Part shown: piece after piece, positions 16,683 through 26,562 of the stretch
How positions within the stretch are numbered: the stretch's first letter is position 1
How the letters are laid out: every line of letters begins with the position of its first letter
Source: Hyalangium gracile
GTDB taxonomy: Bacteria; Myxococcota; Myxococcia; Myxococcales; Myxococcaceae
Direction: 5' to 3'
NCBI RefSeq assembly: GCF_020103725.1
Contig: NZ_JAHXBG010000005.1
Span: 310,001 to 374,000, forward strand
DNA: 64,000 nucleotides
Position numbers and translations under genes: made by a program
Notes under the pieces: model-generated
The model's input: only the letters and a program-made list of their open reading frames with translations
What the model was told of the DNA's origin: nothing
Database searches by the model: none

Positions 16683-17714
16683 TCAAACGTAGCGCGTCTC
16701 GAACAGCTTGCGCAGCGCGGGCTCCGAGCGGAGCAGATCCAGCGTCAGGTCCGCGTGGCCGGGCGCATAGCCGTTGCCCACCAGCATGGTGACGTCCTTG
16801 CCCACGCCCTCGGCGCCGAGCGCCGCCGCCGTGAAGCTGGTGGCCATGGAGAAGAAGATCACCGTGCCCCCGTCCTTCACGGACAGGATGGAGGCCATCT
16901 CCGTGTTGCCCACGGAGGCGCAGTTGATGACCAGATCGCACAGCGCGCCGCCCGTCGCCTGGGACACCGCCTCCATCACGTCCACCGCCTGCGTGGCGTC
17001 CACCTTCAGCGCCGTGTCGCACAGGCCGATGCCGGACAGCGCCGCCAGCGCCTTCTCGGAGATGTCGAGCGCCAGCACCTTCCCCTGCCCCTTCAAGTCG
17101 CGCCGAGCCTGCGCCAGGCACAGCGCCCCGCTCTTGCCCGCCCCCAGCACCGCCACCGTCATCCCCGGCCGCACGTAGCGCGCCACCAGCGCCGGAGCCC
17201 CACACACGTCCAGCGCCGCCAGCGCCAGCGTGTCCGGCATGTCCGACGGCAGCTTCGCGTAGATGCCCGAGGCGAACAGGATGGCATGGCCGCGGATGTC
17301 CACCCGGTCGATCTCCGGGTGCACGGCCTTGATCTCCTCGATCACCAGCGGCGTGAGCGACAGGCTCACCAGCGTGGCGATGCGGTCGCCCGGCTTGAGC
17401 GCCTCGCGGGCCGGGTGCTTCGGGCCGATCTCCTTCACCCGCCCCAGCAGCATGCCCCCAGAGCCCGTGACGGGGTTCTGCATCTTGCCGCGCTCGCGGA
17501 CGATCTCCTGGATGCGCGCCGCGATGCGCGCCGGCTCACCGCCCACCTCCTCCTTGATCTGCTTGAAGGAGGCCGCGTCGATGTTGAGGCTCTCCACGTC
17601 GATGAGCAGCTCCGACTCGCGGCACGGCAGCGCCGGGTCCAGCCTGCGCGCCCGCTGCGGCAGCACGCCCTTCTCGCCGAGGACGCGAGACAGTCCGTAG
17701 GGATCGGGGATCAT
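16683..17714 (-). CDS. kdd: L-erythro-3,5-diaminohexanoate dehydrogenase
   Basis: This 343-residue NAD-dependent dehydrogenase belongs to the lysine fermentation pathway and oxidatively deaminates 3,5-diaminohexanoate to the substrate of Kce. The start region MIPDPYGLSRVLGEKGVLPQ is Kdd-like, and the Rossmann fold reads VAVLGAGKSGALCLAQARRD with an acidic end of strand 2 (VLALDIS). The ATG at 17714 has GGGAG 8 bases ahead; a GTG at 17723 would overlap the esterase stop but has no such site. It supplies the step missing from the kam operon 6.8 kb away. Confidence 0.88.
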   Translation of the reverse strand: MIPDPYGLSRVLGEKGVLPQRARRLDPALPCRESELLIDVESLNIDAASFKQIKEEVGGEPARIAARIQEIVRERGKMQNPVTGSGGMLLGRVKEIGPKHPAREALKPGDRIATLVSLSLTPLVIEEIKAVHPEIDRVDIRGHAILFASGIYAKLPSDMPDTLALAALDVCGAPALVARYVRPGMTVAVLGAGKSGALCLAQARRDLKGQGKVLALDISEKALAALSGIGLCDTALKVDATQAVDVMEAVSQATGGALCDLVINCASVGNTEMASILSVKDGGTVIFFSMATSFTAAALGAEGVGKDVTMLVGNGYAPGHADLTLDLLRSEPALRKLFETRYV

Positions 17715-17719
17715 TCTCG

Positions 17720-18727
17720 TCACTCCCGCGCCATCCGCGGCACCAGGAACCCCAGCGAGCGCTCGAAGCGGTACGTCACGCCGGAGTGCGAGTCGTCGAA
17801 CTCCTCGTGGCACAGCTCCACGCCGCTGGCCTTGAACTCCTCGGCCAGCATGCGCGTGCCCCAGCGCAGGTTGAACTCGTCCCGGGTGCCGCAGTCGAGG
17901 AACACCGACTTCACCTTGCGGAACGCGTCCAGGAACTTGGGCACGAAGCGCACCGGATCGTGCACCAGCCACCGGTTCCACACGTCCAGCTTCAGCCGCG
18001 CCGTCTGCTGATCGAACGGCAGCTCGATGTTCAGCGGCTCGCCCTTCTTCGGCGAGTAGGCCGCAGCCATCGCCAGCACGTTGATCACCGTGAAGTCATC
18101 CCCGCGCGGCTTCGTCTCGCGCGAGCGCCTCTTGAAGTCCTGGTACCACGCCTCCACCCCGCCCGCCTTGAGCAGCGCGCCGGCCGCCTTGGGCAGATCC
18201 GGCAGGTAGCAGTACTCGAAGTAGCAGTCCCCGGCGTGGCTGCCCAGGTGGCTGAAGAGCTCCGGGTGGTAGCGCCCCATCACCAGGGCGCCGTAGCCGC
18301 CCGAGCTGTGCCCCACCACCGCTCGCGAGGCCGCCTTCGCCACCGTCCGGTACGTGCGGTCCACGAAGCCCACCACGTCCTTGGCCACGTAGTCACGGTA
18401 GCGCCCGATGGCGTCACTGTTGATCCACTGGCTGCCGCCCAGCGACGTCCACCCGTCCGGGAAGACGCCGATGACGGGCGGGATGGCCCCGGACTCGATC
18501 ATCGCGTCCAGCCGGTCCAGCGCGCTCAGGCCGAACGCGGAGACGTTCGTCCACGTGGCCCCGCTGTTGGAGAAGGCGTGCAGGAAGTACACGACGGGGT
18601 AGCGCTGCGTGCCCTCGCCATACCCGGGCGGCAGGTACACCCGGAGCTGCCGGCGGGCCACGTCGGCCAGCGGGTTGGACTCCAGCGCGGGGCTCTGCAG
18701 ATCGCGCGTCTCGAGCACTCCCTTCAT
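17720..18727 (-). CDS. esterase (alpha/beta hydrolase, esterase-D-like)
   Basis: It is a 335-residue alpha/beta hydrolase of the PF00756 type. The nucleophile elbow is GHSSG at 139-143 (Ser141), the oxyanion region is FLHAFSNSGATW, and the likely His is in DDSHSGVTYRF. No signal peptide is present. A GGAGGGG ribosome site precedes the ATG. It lies 5 bases upstream of kdd and must be co-transcribed with it. Whether it acts in lysine metabolism, for instance on a thioester intermediate, is inference only. Confidence 0.82.
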   Translation of the reverse strand: MKGVLETRDLQSPALESNPLADVARRQLRVYLPPGYGEGTQRYPVVYFLHAFSNSGATWTNVSAFGLSALDRLDAMIESGAIPPVIGVFPDGWTSLGGSQWINSDAIGRYRDYVAKDVVGFVDRTYRTVAKAASRAVVGHSSGGYGALVMGRYHPELFSHLGSHAGDCYFEYCYLPDLPKAAGALLKAGGVEAWYQDFKRRSRETKPRGDDFTVINVLAMAAAYSPKKGEPLNIELPFDQQTARLKLDVWNRWLVHDPVRFVPKFLDAFRKVKSVFLDCGTRDEFNLRWGTRMLAEEFKASGVELCHEEFDDSHSGVTYRFERSLGFLVPRMARE

Positions 18728-18752
18728 CGTGCTTCCCCTCCGAGACTCCCGC

Positions 18753-19757
18753 TCAGGAGCGGGAGCCGGGTTGCTTACCGAAGATCTTCATCACCTGCTG
18801 CAAATCTTCCCACGCCTTCTTCTTCTCATGCGGGCTGCGGAGCAGGTACGCCGGGTGGAAGGTGGGCATCAGCTTCACCCCCTGGTACTCGCGCCAGTTC
18901 CCCCTCAGGCGTGTAATGGGTGTGGAGTCCCGAAGCAATGTCTGTGCTGCAAACTTCCCCAGCGCCACGATGACCTTGGGCTGGAGCGCCAGCAGCTGCG
19001 AGCGCAGGAACGGCTCGCACGCGGAGATCTCGTCCGGCTCCGGGTTGCGGTTGCCCGGCGGCCGGCACTTCACCACGTTGCAGATGTAGACCTGGTCCCG
19101 GCTGAACCCCATGGCCTGGATCATCTTCGTCAGCAGCTCGCCGGCGGGGCCAACGAAGGGCACCCCCTGCAAGTCCTCTTGCTCCCCCGGGCCCTCCCCC
19201 ACGAAGACCAGCTCCGCGCGCGGGTTGCCCACCCCGAAGACGATGTTCTTGCGGCCCGTGCACAGCTTGCAGCGGCGGCAGTCCCCCAGCTCGCGCCGGA
19301 TCTGATCCAGCGTGGGGCGCTCGCCCTCCACCACGCCCGGCAGCGGCCCCGGGTACGGCGGCGCTTGCTGCGGCACGTCAATGAGCATTCCGCTGCTGGC
19401 GGACGCGGCGGGACGCGAGGACGGCTCGGCGGAGGGGGCTCGCGGAGCGGGCGGTGTGTTCGGAACGGCCGCGGGGATGGCGGACCGGGCCGTCCCCGTC
19501 ATGGCGGGCGGCGCCGGAGTCGGTGCAGGTGCGACAGACGGCGCGGGAGCGGGGGCGGCAGGGCTCTCCGGCGCGGCGGGCGACTTCGCGGGCCGAGGAG
19601 GCATCATCGCTTTGAGTGAAGCGGCGCGCTCGGCGGCCTGCTTCGCCGCGTCGACGAGCAGGGCCCGGCCGCCTGTCTCCTCCTGCCACAGCAGGTGGCG
19701 GCGCAGGTCCTCTACGACTTCACCCAGTTCCTCGGCCGATTCGCGCGGGTCGCTCAC
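18753..19757 (-). CDS. type-4 uracil-DNA glycosylase
   Basis: The C-terminal ~210 residues are a family-4 (UDGa) uracil-DNA glycosylase, which removes uracil from DNA. CRRCKLC gives cysteines of the 4Fe-4S cluster, followed by [36 protein letters not shown] and the late TFHPAYLLR motif with the catalytic-site His. The N-terminal ~120 residues are a helix then a Pro/Ala linker, an extension seen in other myxobacterial and actinobacterial homologues. The start is GTG and weakly supported. The next gene downstream is the esterase. Confidence 0.92.
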   Translation of the reverse strand: MSDPRESAEELGEVVEDLRRHLLWQEETGGRALLVDAAKQAAERAASLKAMMPPRPAKSPAAPESPAAPAPAPSVAPAPTPAPPAMTGTARSAIPAAVPNTPPAPRAPSAEPSSRPAASASSGMLIDVPQQAPPYPGPLPGVVEGERPTLDQIRRELGDCRRCKLCTGRKNIVFGVGNPRAELVFVGEGPGEQEDLQGVPFVGPAGELLTKMIQAMGFSRDQVYICNVVKCRPPGNRNPEPDEISACEPFLRSQLLALQPKVIVALGKFAAQTLLRDSTPITRLRGNWREYQGVKLMPTFHPAYLLRSPHEKKKAWEDLQQVMKIFGKQPGSRS

Positions 19758-19910
19758 GTTAGCTCGATGGGTAATGGAGGCGGTGCCTCCGGATCAATGA
19801 GCCAGCCTGCGCCCGCCCCCCGCACGCTTACCGCACGGGCGGGCACGGCGCCACGGTCAACGGCACCATCCTACAGGTAGGCTGCCCCGATTCCAACGTG
19901 CCACGTCACC

Positions 19911-21158
19911 TCACGCTCCCGTGGCCTGCTGCCCCGCCAGTGCGGGAGCCAGGCCCAGGAGCAGCTCCAGGATGCCCTGGGCCACCTCGCGCTTGGTGCC
20001 CTGGAGCTCCTTCGGGTCGCCGGCGCGCGTCAACACCGTCACCCGGTTGGTGTCCGTGCCGAAGCCGGCGCCCGGCACCGTCACGTCGTTGGCGACGATG
20101 GCATCCAGCCCCTTGCGCTCCAGCTTCTCCCGGGCGTGCTCCAGCACCCGCTCCGTCTCCGCGGCGAAGCCCACCAGCAGCGGCCGCTTCCGCGCCCCGG
20201 ACACCTTCCGAGAGGCCTCCGCGAGCACGTCCGGCGTGCGCACCGGCCGCAGCACCTCCGGGCTCTCGCCCTTCTTCACCTTCTGCGGCGCCCGCGTCTC
20301 CGGCCGCCAGTCGCTCACCGCCGCCGAGGCGATGAACCAGTCCACCGACTCCACCCGGGCGAGCACCTCGCGCGCCATGTCCTCGGCGCTGACCACGTCG
20401 ACGATCTCCAGGCCCGCCGCGCGGTCCACCGCGCCCACCGGCCCCAGCACCACCGTCACCTTCGCCCCGAGCGCCCGCGCCGCCTCCGCGAGCGCCAGCC
20501 CCATCTTCCCCGTCGAGGGGTTGGAGATGAACCGCACCGGATCCAGGAACTCGCGCGTGGGCCCGGCCGTGAGCAGCACCCGCCGCCCCGCCAGCGGCCC
20601 GCTGCCCAGCCGCGAGGCCGCCGCGGCCACGATGAACTTCACCTCCGCCAGCCGCCCCGCGCCCACGTCTCCGCAGGCGAGCATCCCCGCCCCCGGGCCC
20701 ACGAACGCGAAGCGCGGATCCGCGGACAGCGCCGCCACGTTCTCCTGCGTCAGCCGGTTCTCCCACATCGCCACGTTCATCGCCGGGGCCAGCAGCACCG
20801 GCCCCTTGAACGCCAGCAGCGACGTCGTCACCGCGTCGCCGGCCATGCCCACGCGGATGCGCGCCAGCAGGTCCGCCGTCGCGGGCGCCACCACGTAGAG
20901 CTCGGCCCAGCGCGCCAGGTCCAGGTGCCCGAAGTTGCCTTCCTGGTTCGGGTCGAAGTAGTCCGTGAGCACGGGGTGCCCGCTGAGCGCCTGGAAGGTC
21001 AACGGCGTGACGAACTCTCGCGCCGCCTCCGTCATGGCCACGCGGACCTCGGCGCCCGCACGCCCCAGCTCGCGCACGAGCTCGCACGCCTTGTACGCCG
21101 CGATGCCTCCGCCCACTCCCACGACTACCCGGCGGCCCTGCAGTGCCGATGCGTCCAT
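19911..21158 (-). CDS. coaBC: bifunctional phosphopantothenoylcysteine decarboxylase/phosphopantothenate-cysteine ligase
   Basis: This 415-residue coenzyme A biosynthesis enzyme joins 4'-phosphopantothenate to cysteine and decarboxylates the product. The N-terminal flavoprotein CoaC domain shows [27 protein letters not shown] with the catalytic His, [12 protein letters not shown] and LAPAMN. The CoaB domain starts at ~190 with [20 protein letters not shown] and has KVKK and VGFAAETE, with VANDV near the end. The ATG has AAGGAAG ahead. It is a housekeeping gene transcribed alone. Confidence 0.96.
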   Translation of the reverse strand: MDASALQGRRVVVGVGGGIAAYKACELVRELGRAGAEVRVAMTEAAREFVTPLTFQALSGHPVLTDYFDPNQEGNFGHLDLARWAELYVVAPATADLLARIRVGMAGDAVTTSLLAFKGPVLLAPAMNVAMWENRLTQENVAALSADPRFAFVGPGAGMLACGDVGAGRLAEVKFIVAAAASRLGSGPLAGRRVLLTAGPTREFLDPVRFISNPSTGKMGLALAEAARALGAKVTVVLGPVGAVDRAAGLEIVDVVSAEDMAREVLARVESVDWFIASAAVSDWRPETRAPQKVKKGESPEVLRPVRTPDVLAEASRKVSGARKRPLLVGFAAETERVLEHAREKLERKGLDAIVANDVTVPGAGFGTDTNRVTVLTRAGDPKELQGTKREVAQGILELLLGLAPALAGQQATGA

Positions 21159-21208
21159 GGGACTTCCTTATGCGCGGCCGGGCGCGCTCGCAACCTCGCG
21201 GCGCTCGG

Positions 21209-24190
21209 TCAGCGCACGAGCGACACTTCCCTCGAGCCCGGCACCTCCACCGTCTGCACCACCGGGCCTCCCGGCGTCTCCGCGTGGAAGTTGCCCCACA
21301 CCACCGTGTACCGCCCGGGCGGGAGGCCCTGCAGCGTCACGCGCTCGGTGCGCGGCTGGTAGATCATCTGCCCGTAGCCGGCGCGCAGCAGCTCCGTGGG
21401 CGGACTGCCCAGGCCCTGCACGTCACCGGCCACCACCCAGAGCGCCTTGCCGCGCTCCGGCCTGAGCAGCACCGTGATGGCGCCCGTGCCCGGGGCCGGC
21501 CCGATGTTCAGCCGCTGCTCCACGCCATCGACGCGCACCAGCAAGGCCGGCTCGCCGGCGAACTCGCGGTCCGCGCCCAGCATGAAGCGATAGTTGCCCG
21601 GCGCCAGGTCCACGCTGTACTGCCCGTCCGGGCCCGTCACCACGACGACGGGATCTCCCCGATCGGCGTTCACGCCCTCGAGCTGGAAGCCCGCCGCGGG
21701 CTGGCCGCCGGGCAGATAGACCGTGCCGGACACGCGCGTCGCGGGCCGGAGCGTCAGCTCCACCGGCCCGTCGAGCCCCCGGAGGAGCGGCATCGTCGCG
21801 CTCAGCCGGCCCTTGCGCGCCGACACCGAGAACTGCGTCACGTACGGAGGGCTGGCGAGCGTGAAGCGGCCATCCGGCCCGGACAGCACCGACTCGTCGC
21901 ACACCTCGCAGGTCACCACGGCGTCCGCCACCGGAGCGCCGCCCTCGTCGCGCACGAGCCCCGAGAGCGTCGGCGCCCGCTGCAGCACCAGATCCCCCAG
22001 GTCCGGGGTGACGGGCCGATCCACCATCATCGGCTCATAGCCGGGGGCGTCCACCGAGACGATGACGCGATCTCCCGCCACCGGCAGCGCCACCTCGAAG
22101 CGGCCATCCGGCGAGGACACGTCGTGCTCATCCAGGCGGAAGCGCTTCACCGGGGCGCCGTCATCCCCCATCACCCGTCCCCGGAAGACCGGGCGCCGCT
22201 TGAGCACCACCTTCACGGGGGGGCCGCCCGCGCGGCCCTCGGCCCGCTCCACCTGGTCGTAGCCGGGGTGCCGCGCCTCCACGCGGTAGGTCGTCTCCGG
22301 ACGGAGCGCGCGGATCTCGAAGTGCCCTCGCCCGTCGCTCGCCACCGGCTCGCCGCCGCGAGGCATCACCACCAGCGTGGCCCCGGCCACGGGCGCCCCC
22401 TGATCGTCCGCCACGTCTCCGGTGAGGGTGGCTCCGGGCCTGAGCTCGGCGGTGACCTTCGTCACCTGCCCGTCGTCCACCTGCACCTGCTGGCGCTCCG
22501 AGGGCAGGTAGTCCGCGTGCGAGGCCACCATCCAGTAGGAGCCCACCGGCAGGCCGCGCATGGGCACCACCCCGTCGGGCCCGGAGGGGCGATCACTGCG
22601 GAAGATGCCCTGCTGATCCACCCAGAGGACGACGTCCGCGCCTTCCACCCGCCTTCCCTGGGACATCACCGTCACTTCCATCGCCGCGGCCGGCTGCAGC
22701 TCCAGGCGCACATCGGTCGCGGGCGCCGTCACCTTCAGCCGGCCGCCACCCCACTCCGAGTGGTGCGCGTGCAGCTCGTACAGGCCCGGGGAGGGCACCT
22801 GCGCCGTGAAGCGCCCCTCCACGTCCGCGATCACGTTGTCCCCGGTGGGCTGCACCAGCACGGAGACGTTGGGCGCGGGGCGCCCGTACTCGTCGATCAC
22901 CTGGCCGGAGATGAGCGTCGCCCGCGTCATCTCCAGCTCGATCTGCGTCTCGCCGGCCTTCACGCGCGCGGGCATGTCCACGTCCCGGAAGCCCTCGGCC
23001 TGCCCGGACAGCATGTAGTCGCCCACGCCCAGCGGGCCCAGCTCCGCGAGCGCCCCCGTGGCCACCCTCTCCTTGCGGATCACCTCGCCCTTGGCGGTGC
23101 GCAGCGTCAGCTCGGGCTGGGGCACGGGCTGCCCCGCGTCGTCCACCACCGTGACGAGCAGCCGGCCCGCTTCCTCCAATTCCACTGTCACCTGAGTGAC
23201 GCGCTCCTTCAGGGTGAGGATGCGCGGCGCCGAGCCCAGGTTGCCCGCCTCGGCGGTGATGACCAGCTCGTCCGGGTACAGCTCCGTGAAGCGCGCCGGC
23301 TCGCCCTGGGTGCGCAGCTCGCGCGCGAGGTGATCGCCCTTCACCCGCACCGTGGCCGCCACCGGAGCCCCCTCGTGCACCACCCGCACCTCCAGCGTGC
23401 GCGTCGGTGTCAGCCGCAGGTTCACCGGCTGCGGCCCCGCCTCCACCTGGGCCTCCACGGAGGGCAGGAAGCCCTCCGCGCTGGCGACGATGTAGAAAGG
23501 TCCCTCGCCCAGCCCGTCCAGCGTGAAGAAGCCCTCGCCGCCAGCCACCGCCTGATCGGGCAGCGCCGTGCGGCGAGACACCGCGTGGATGCGCGCCCCC
23601 GGCACGGGCTGCCCGGCGTCATCCAACACCTGCCCGGTGATGCTGCGGAGGGTGGGCAGGAACAGCTCCACCGGCTCGCCAGGGGCGGCGCGCTGCCGCA
23701 TCGCCACGCCGTAGCCCGGCGCCTTCGCCCACACGGAGAAGGACACCCCCGCGAGGTGCTGGAAGCGGAACCGCCCCTGCGCGTCCGTGCGCTCGGTGGC
23801 CCTCGGCGTGAGGAAGCCGTGCTGGTGCTCGAAGAAGGCCAGCGCCTGCAGGCCGGTCTCGCGCGCCGGGCAGGAGAGCAGCGGCTGGCCGCACTCGTCG
23901 CAGCGCACGGAGGAGATCGTCTTCTGCGCGCTCGCCGCGAGGAAGACCTCCGCGCCGGAGATGGGACGGCCGGTCGGGTCCAGCACCCGGCCCGTGAGCC
24001 CCAGCCCCTCGGCGTCTCCGGAGGACACCTCGACCGCCTGGAACTCAGGCAGCGCTCGAGCCGGAGCAGCGCCGGGCGCCCCGGACGTGGAGCGGCGCTC
24101 CGGCTTCGAGGACGCCGGACCGAGCCAGAACGCGGCCACGCCGACCACCACCAGGAGAGCCGCCGCCCCTATGACGAGCCATTTGCGCAT
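21209..24190 (-). CDS. large membrane-anchored carboxypeptidase-regulatory-repeat protein
   Basis: The 993-residue protein has an N-terminal membrane anchor ([20 protein letters not shown]) and then many tandem carboxypeptidase-regulatory-like (CarboxypepD_reg, transthyretin-like) beta-sandwich repeats. The signature GxVxDxxGxPVxGAxVxxxxxxG....T(D/G)xxGxFxxxxLxxGxYxVxxxxxGY recurs through most of the length, roughly every 85-90 residues. [12 protein letters not shown] near residue 85 could bind a metal. No enzyme domain is seen. Such proteins are common in myxobacterial envelopes, and an adhesive or structural role is likely. Confidence 0.85.
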   Translation of the reverse strand: MRKWLVIGAAALLVVVGVAAFWLGPASSKPERRSTSGAPGAAPARALPEFQAVEVSSGDAEGLGLTGRVLDPTGRPISGAEVFLAASAQKTISSVRCDECGQPLLSCPARETGLQALAFFEHQHGFLTPRATERTDAQGRFRFQHLAGVSFSVWAKAPGYGVAMRQRAAPGEPVELFLPTLRSITGQVLDDAGQPVPGARIHAVSRRTALPDQAVAGGEGFFTLDGLGEGPFYIVASAEGFLPSVEAQVEAGPQPVNLRLTPTRTLEVRVVHEGAPVAATVRVKGDHLARELRTQGEPARFTELYPDELVITAEAGNLGSAPRILTLKERVTQVTVELEEAGRLLVTVVDDAGQPVPQPELTLRTAKGEVIRKERVATGALAELGPLGVGDYMLSGQAEGFRDVDMPARVKAGETQIELEMTRATLISGQVIDEYGRPAPNVSVLVQPTGDNVIADVEGRFTAQVPSPGLYELHAHHSEWGGGRLKVTAPATDVRLELQPAAAMEVTVMSQGRRVEGADVVLWVDQQGIFRSDRPSGPDGVVPMRGLPVGSYWMVASHADYLPSERQQVQVDDGQVTKVTAELRPGATLTGDVADDQGAPVAGATLVVMPRGGEPVASDGRGHFEIRALRPETTYRVEARHPGYDQVERAEGRAGGPPVKVVLKRRPVFRGRVMGDDGAPVKRFRLDEHDVSSPDGRFEVALPVAGDRVIVSVDAPGYEPMMVDRPVTPDLGDLVLQRAPTLSGLVRDEGGAPVADAVVTCEVCDESVLSGPDGRFTLASPPYVTQFSVSARKGRLSATMPLLRGLDGPVELTLRPATRVSGTVYLPGGQPAAGFQLEGVNADRGDPVVVVTGPDGQYSVDLAPGNYRFMLGADREFAGEPALLVRVDGVEQRLNIGPAPGTGAITVLLRPERGKALWVVAGDVQGLGSPPTELLRAGYGQMIYQPRTERVTLQGLPPGRYTVVWGNFHAETPGGPVVQTVEVPGSREVSLVR

Positions 24191-24591
24191 CGGATGCCAG
24201 GCCGGAACTTAATCCGCGGCGAGCCCGCCAACTGCCCTTCTTTGCGGGAAATTCCCAGCTCGTCATTCCCAGGACGCATGTCCTTTGGGGCAGCGCGCCC
24301 AAGGCTCGGAGCGACTGTCCTCTGAGACAATTCGCCTCACGGCTCACGCGCGCGCACATCCCAAGGGAATTCAGTGGGATAGCCGCGAGCGCCGCGCTTT
24401 CCCGTTGCGTGATGCCACAGCGCGCGGAGCGCCACACGCCTCTGCCCCGAGGCACGGCGGAGCGTTCCAGGGCTGGCATCCCGGTTGCTCATGCCCGGAG
24501 TGTCGCCGGCTCGACACTGCGAGAGCTCCTCGCTCCGGCCCCCCTGACCATGAACCTGAGGGCTCCCAAAGCCCCACGAGGAACCGAGTTT
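24191..24591. other. 401-base non-coding region with two short dyads
   Basis: No credible gene was seen. A perfect 11-base palindrome GGGAAATTCCC (24246-24256) lies 56 bases upstream of the membrane-repeat protein start. A 7-bp stem AGTGTCG/CGACACT with a 6-base loop spans 24499-24518, without a T-tract. An in-frame ATG at 24550 offers an alternative, less likely start for the DUF2378 gene. Either dyad could be an operator. Confidence 0.35.
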
Positions 24592-25222
24592 ATGAGGACA
24601 TTGAGGACATCCGAGTTCGATGCACAGATGGAGATGCCGGTGGGCGCGCTGCTGGATCTCAAGAAGCGGCTGGCGTTCGCGGAGCCCTCGGACACCGTGC
24701 GAGGGATGTACTTCAAGGGGGTGCTGGACACGGTGCGCAGCGTGGTAGGAGACGAGGAGGCGATGCGCTGCCGTGGGCTGCTGGGCCAGGTGCCGCTCTT
24801 CGACTACTTCCACTACTCCATCCTCGACTTCCTCCGCCTGGCCTTCACGGCGGCGCAGTTCCTCAGCCACGGGGGGGGGGAACTTCGATGCGGCGCTGCG
24901 CGAGCTGGGGCGCAAGGGGATGAGGGACTTCCTGGGGTCCACGGCCGGAAAGACGTTCCTGTCCTTCTCGATCAAGGATCCGCGCCGGTCGCTGACGAAC
25001 CTGCCGGTGCTCTTCCGCACGGTGGCCAGCTACGGAAGCCGGGCCGTGGAGTGGCGGGGGCCTCGGCACTGCCACATCGTCATGAAGCGAGACTTCCTGC
25101 CGCCGGCGTACCACGAGGGCGCGTTCCAGGCGCTGATGGAGTTCCTTCACCTGCGGTGCGTGGAGGTGACGGGTCAAGTGACGGGGGCGCTCGACAGTGA
25201 GTACGAGCTGCGCTGGCAGTAG
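24592..25222 (+). pseudogene. DUF2378 (TIGR02265) family gene, frameshifted at a run of ten G
   Basis: The first ~93 residues (MRTLRTSEFDA... to AAQFLSHGG) are read from ATG 24592, with GAGGAA ahead. The rest (NFDAALRELGRKGMRDFLG to YELRWQ) continues in the next frame. The switch is at a run of ten G at 24871-24880; nine G would restore one ~209-residue protein. DUF2378 proteins form a myxobacteria-specific paralogue family of unknown function, often with ...RLAxxxPxDTxRGMxFxGVL as here. Read through without slippage, the upstream frame stays open to 25200 with unrelated sequence. It may be a sequencing or assembly error, a recent mutation or a phase-variable tract. Confidence 0.75.
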
Positions 25223-25369
25223 GACCGCCCGCGCCTCTGTCATCTGTCCACTCCTCGCCTCTTGACGGCCGCGGCCACGCCCTCCCTTGGAGAGAGCTCC
25301 GAGCGTCCATGCCATAATTTCCAGGCGCTCCTCCGCCATCGGGGGCGGCACATCCCTCGGGGGGACACC

Positions 25370-26509
25370 ATGCCAGAGCAGACCTGGACACAGGAGTTCA
25401 TGGACTCCATGCGGGAGCGGTGCGATCCCCCCGCGGACGAGGCCGTTCGCCTCCTCTTCCAGAAGGATCAGGTTCCCGCGGCCAACGCGCTGATGAAGCA
25501 GCTGGTGGTGAACGAGAACATCTCGCTGGAGATGCTCTCACCGCCGCTGCGGGACTACTTCCAGCGCAGCGGCCAGCTGCCCTCCTGGGCGGACATGAAG
25601 CTCGTCCAGCAGGGAGAGGAGCTCTTCGGGCGCTACGGCCCTCACATCATCGTCGCGCTCTTCTGCGCGTCACTGCCCTCCTGCTACGCCGCGGCGAAGG
25701 GGGTGCGGGTGCTCCACCTCACGGCGAGGCTGGAGACGGACCCTGCCCGTCGCATCATGGAGACGGCCCAGATGATCGTCGACGTCATGACGCCCGGCGG
25801 CCTGGCGCAGGGAGGCCAGGGCCTGCGGTCGGCGCAGAAGGTGCGCCTCATGCACGCCGCCGTGCGTCACCTCATCCACCGCAGCGGCCACTGGAACCCC
25901 GCGTGGGGGCAGCCCATCAACCAGGAGGACATGGCGGGCACGCTGCTCACCTTCTCCACCGTCGTGCTCCAGGCCCTGGAGAGGATGGGCTGTGAGCTCT
26001 CGGAGACCGAGCGGCGGGCCTACTACCACGCATGGCGCGTGGTAGGGCACGTGATGGGCATCGACGAGCGCCTGCTGCCAGAGCAGCTGGAGCACGGGCT
26101 GCGCCTGATGGAGCGCATCCAGCGGAGGCAGTACGCCGCCACGCCCGAGGGACGCACGATGACGAAGGCCCTCCTGGGGATGATGGAGCACATCCTTCCG
26201 GGCAACCTCTTCGACGGCATGCCGGCCACGCTCACGCGCCAGCTGGTGGGCAACACCACCGCGGATCTGCTCGCGGTGCCCACCGCGGACTGGACGCGCT
26301 TGCTGCTGGGTCCCCTGAAGGTGCTCGGCTGGGTGAGCGACGAGGCGGTGGACTTCCAGGGCCCCAGGGCGGCGAAGCTGGTCGGGATGCTCGGGCGCAG
26401 GTTGACGGAGGGCCTCTTCTGGATGAACCGCGGTCCGGAGCGAGTGCCCTTCCGCCTGCCCACCACGCTGCGCCAGTCCTGGGACGTGCGCGGCTGGGAG
26501 CGGGCCTGA
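25370..26509 (+). CDS. DUF2236/MpaB-like (latex-clearing-protein-related) haem oxygenase family
   Basis: It is a 379-residue all-alpha protein of the oxygenase-MpaB (DUF2236) family, in which characterised members bind haem b and act as oxygenases (Lcp) or in secondary metabolism. YYHAWRVVGHVMGID contains the family H-x-W-R-x2-G motif, and an upstream LFGRYGPHIIVALFCASLPSCY segment matches the first conserved helix pair. The ATG at 25370 follows a G-rich ribosome site. There is no signal peptide. The substrate is unknown. It is the only intact gene between the DUF2378 remnant and the mrfB-like gene. Confidence 0.82.
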   Translation: MPEQTWTQEFMDSMRERCDPPADEAVRLLFQKDQVPAANALMKQLVVNENISLEMLSPPLRDYFQRSGQLPSWADMKLVQQGEELFGRYGPHIIVALFCASLPSCYAAAKGVRVLHLTARLETDPARRIMETAQMIVDVMTPGGLAQGGQGLRSAQKVRLMHAAVRHLIHRSGHWNPAWGQPINQEDMAGTLLTFSTVVLQALERMGCELSETERRAYYHAWRVVGHVMGIDERLLPEQLEHGLRLMERIQRRQYAATPEGRTMTKALLGMMEHILPGNLFDGMPATLTRQLVGNTTADLLAVPTADWTRLLLGPLKVLGWVSDEAVDFQGPRAAKLVGMLGRRLTEGLFWMNRGPERVPFRLPTTLRQSWDVRGWERA

Positions 26510-26562
26510 CCCGGGCCGAGTCATTGCCAACTGGTATGACAAGCAGACCAGTTCGGACCCGC

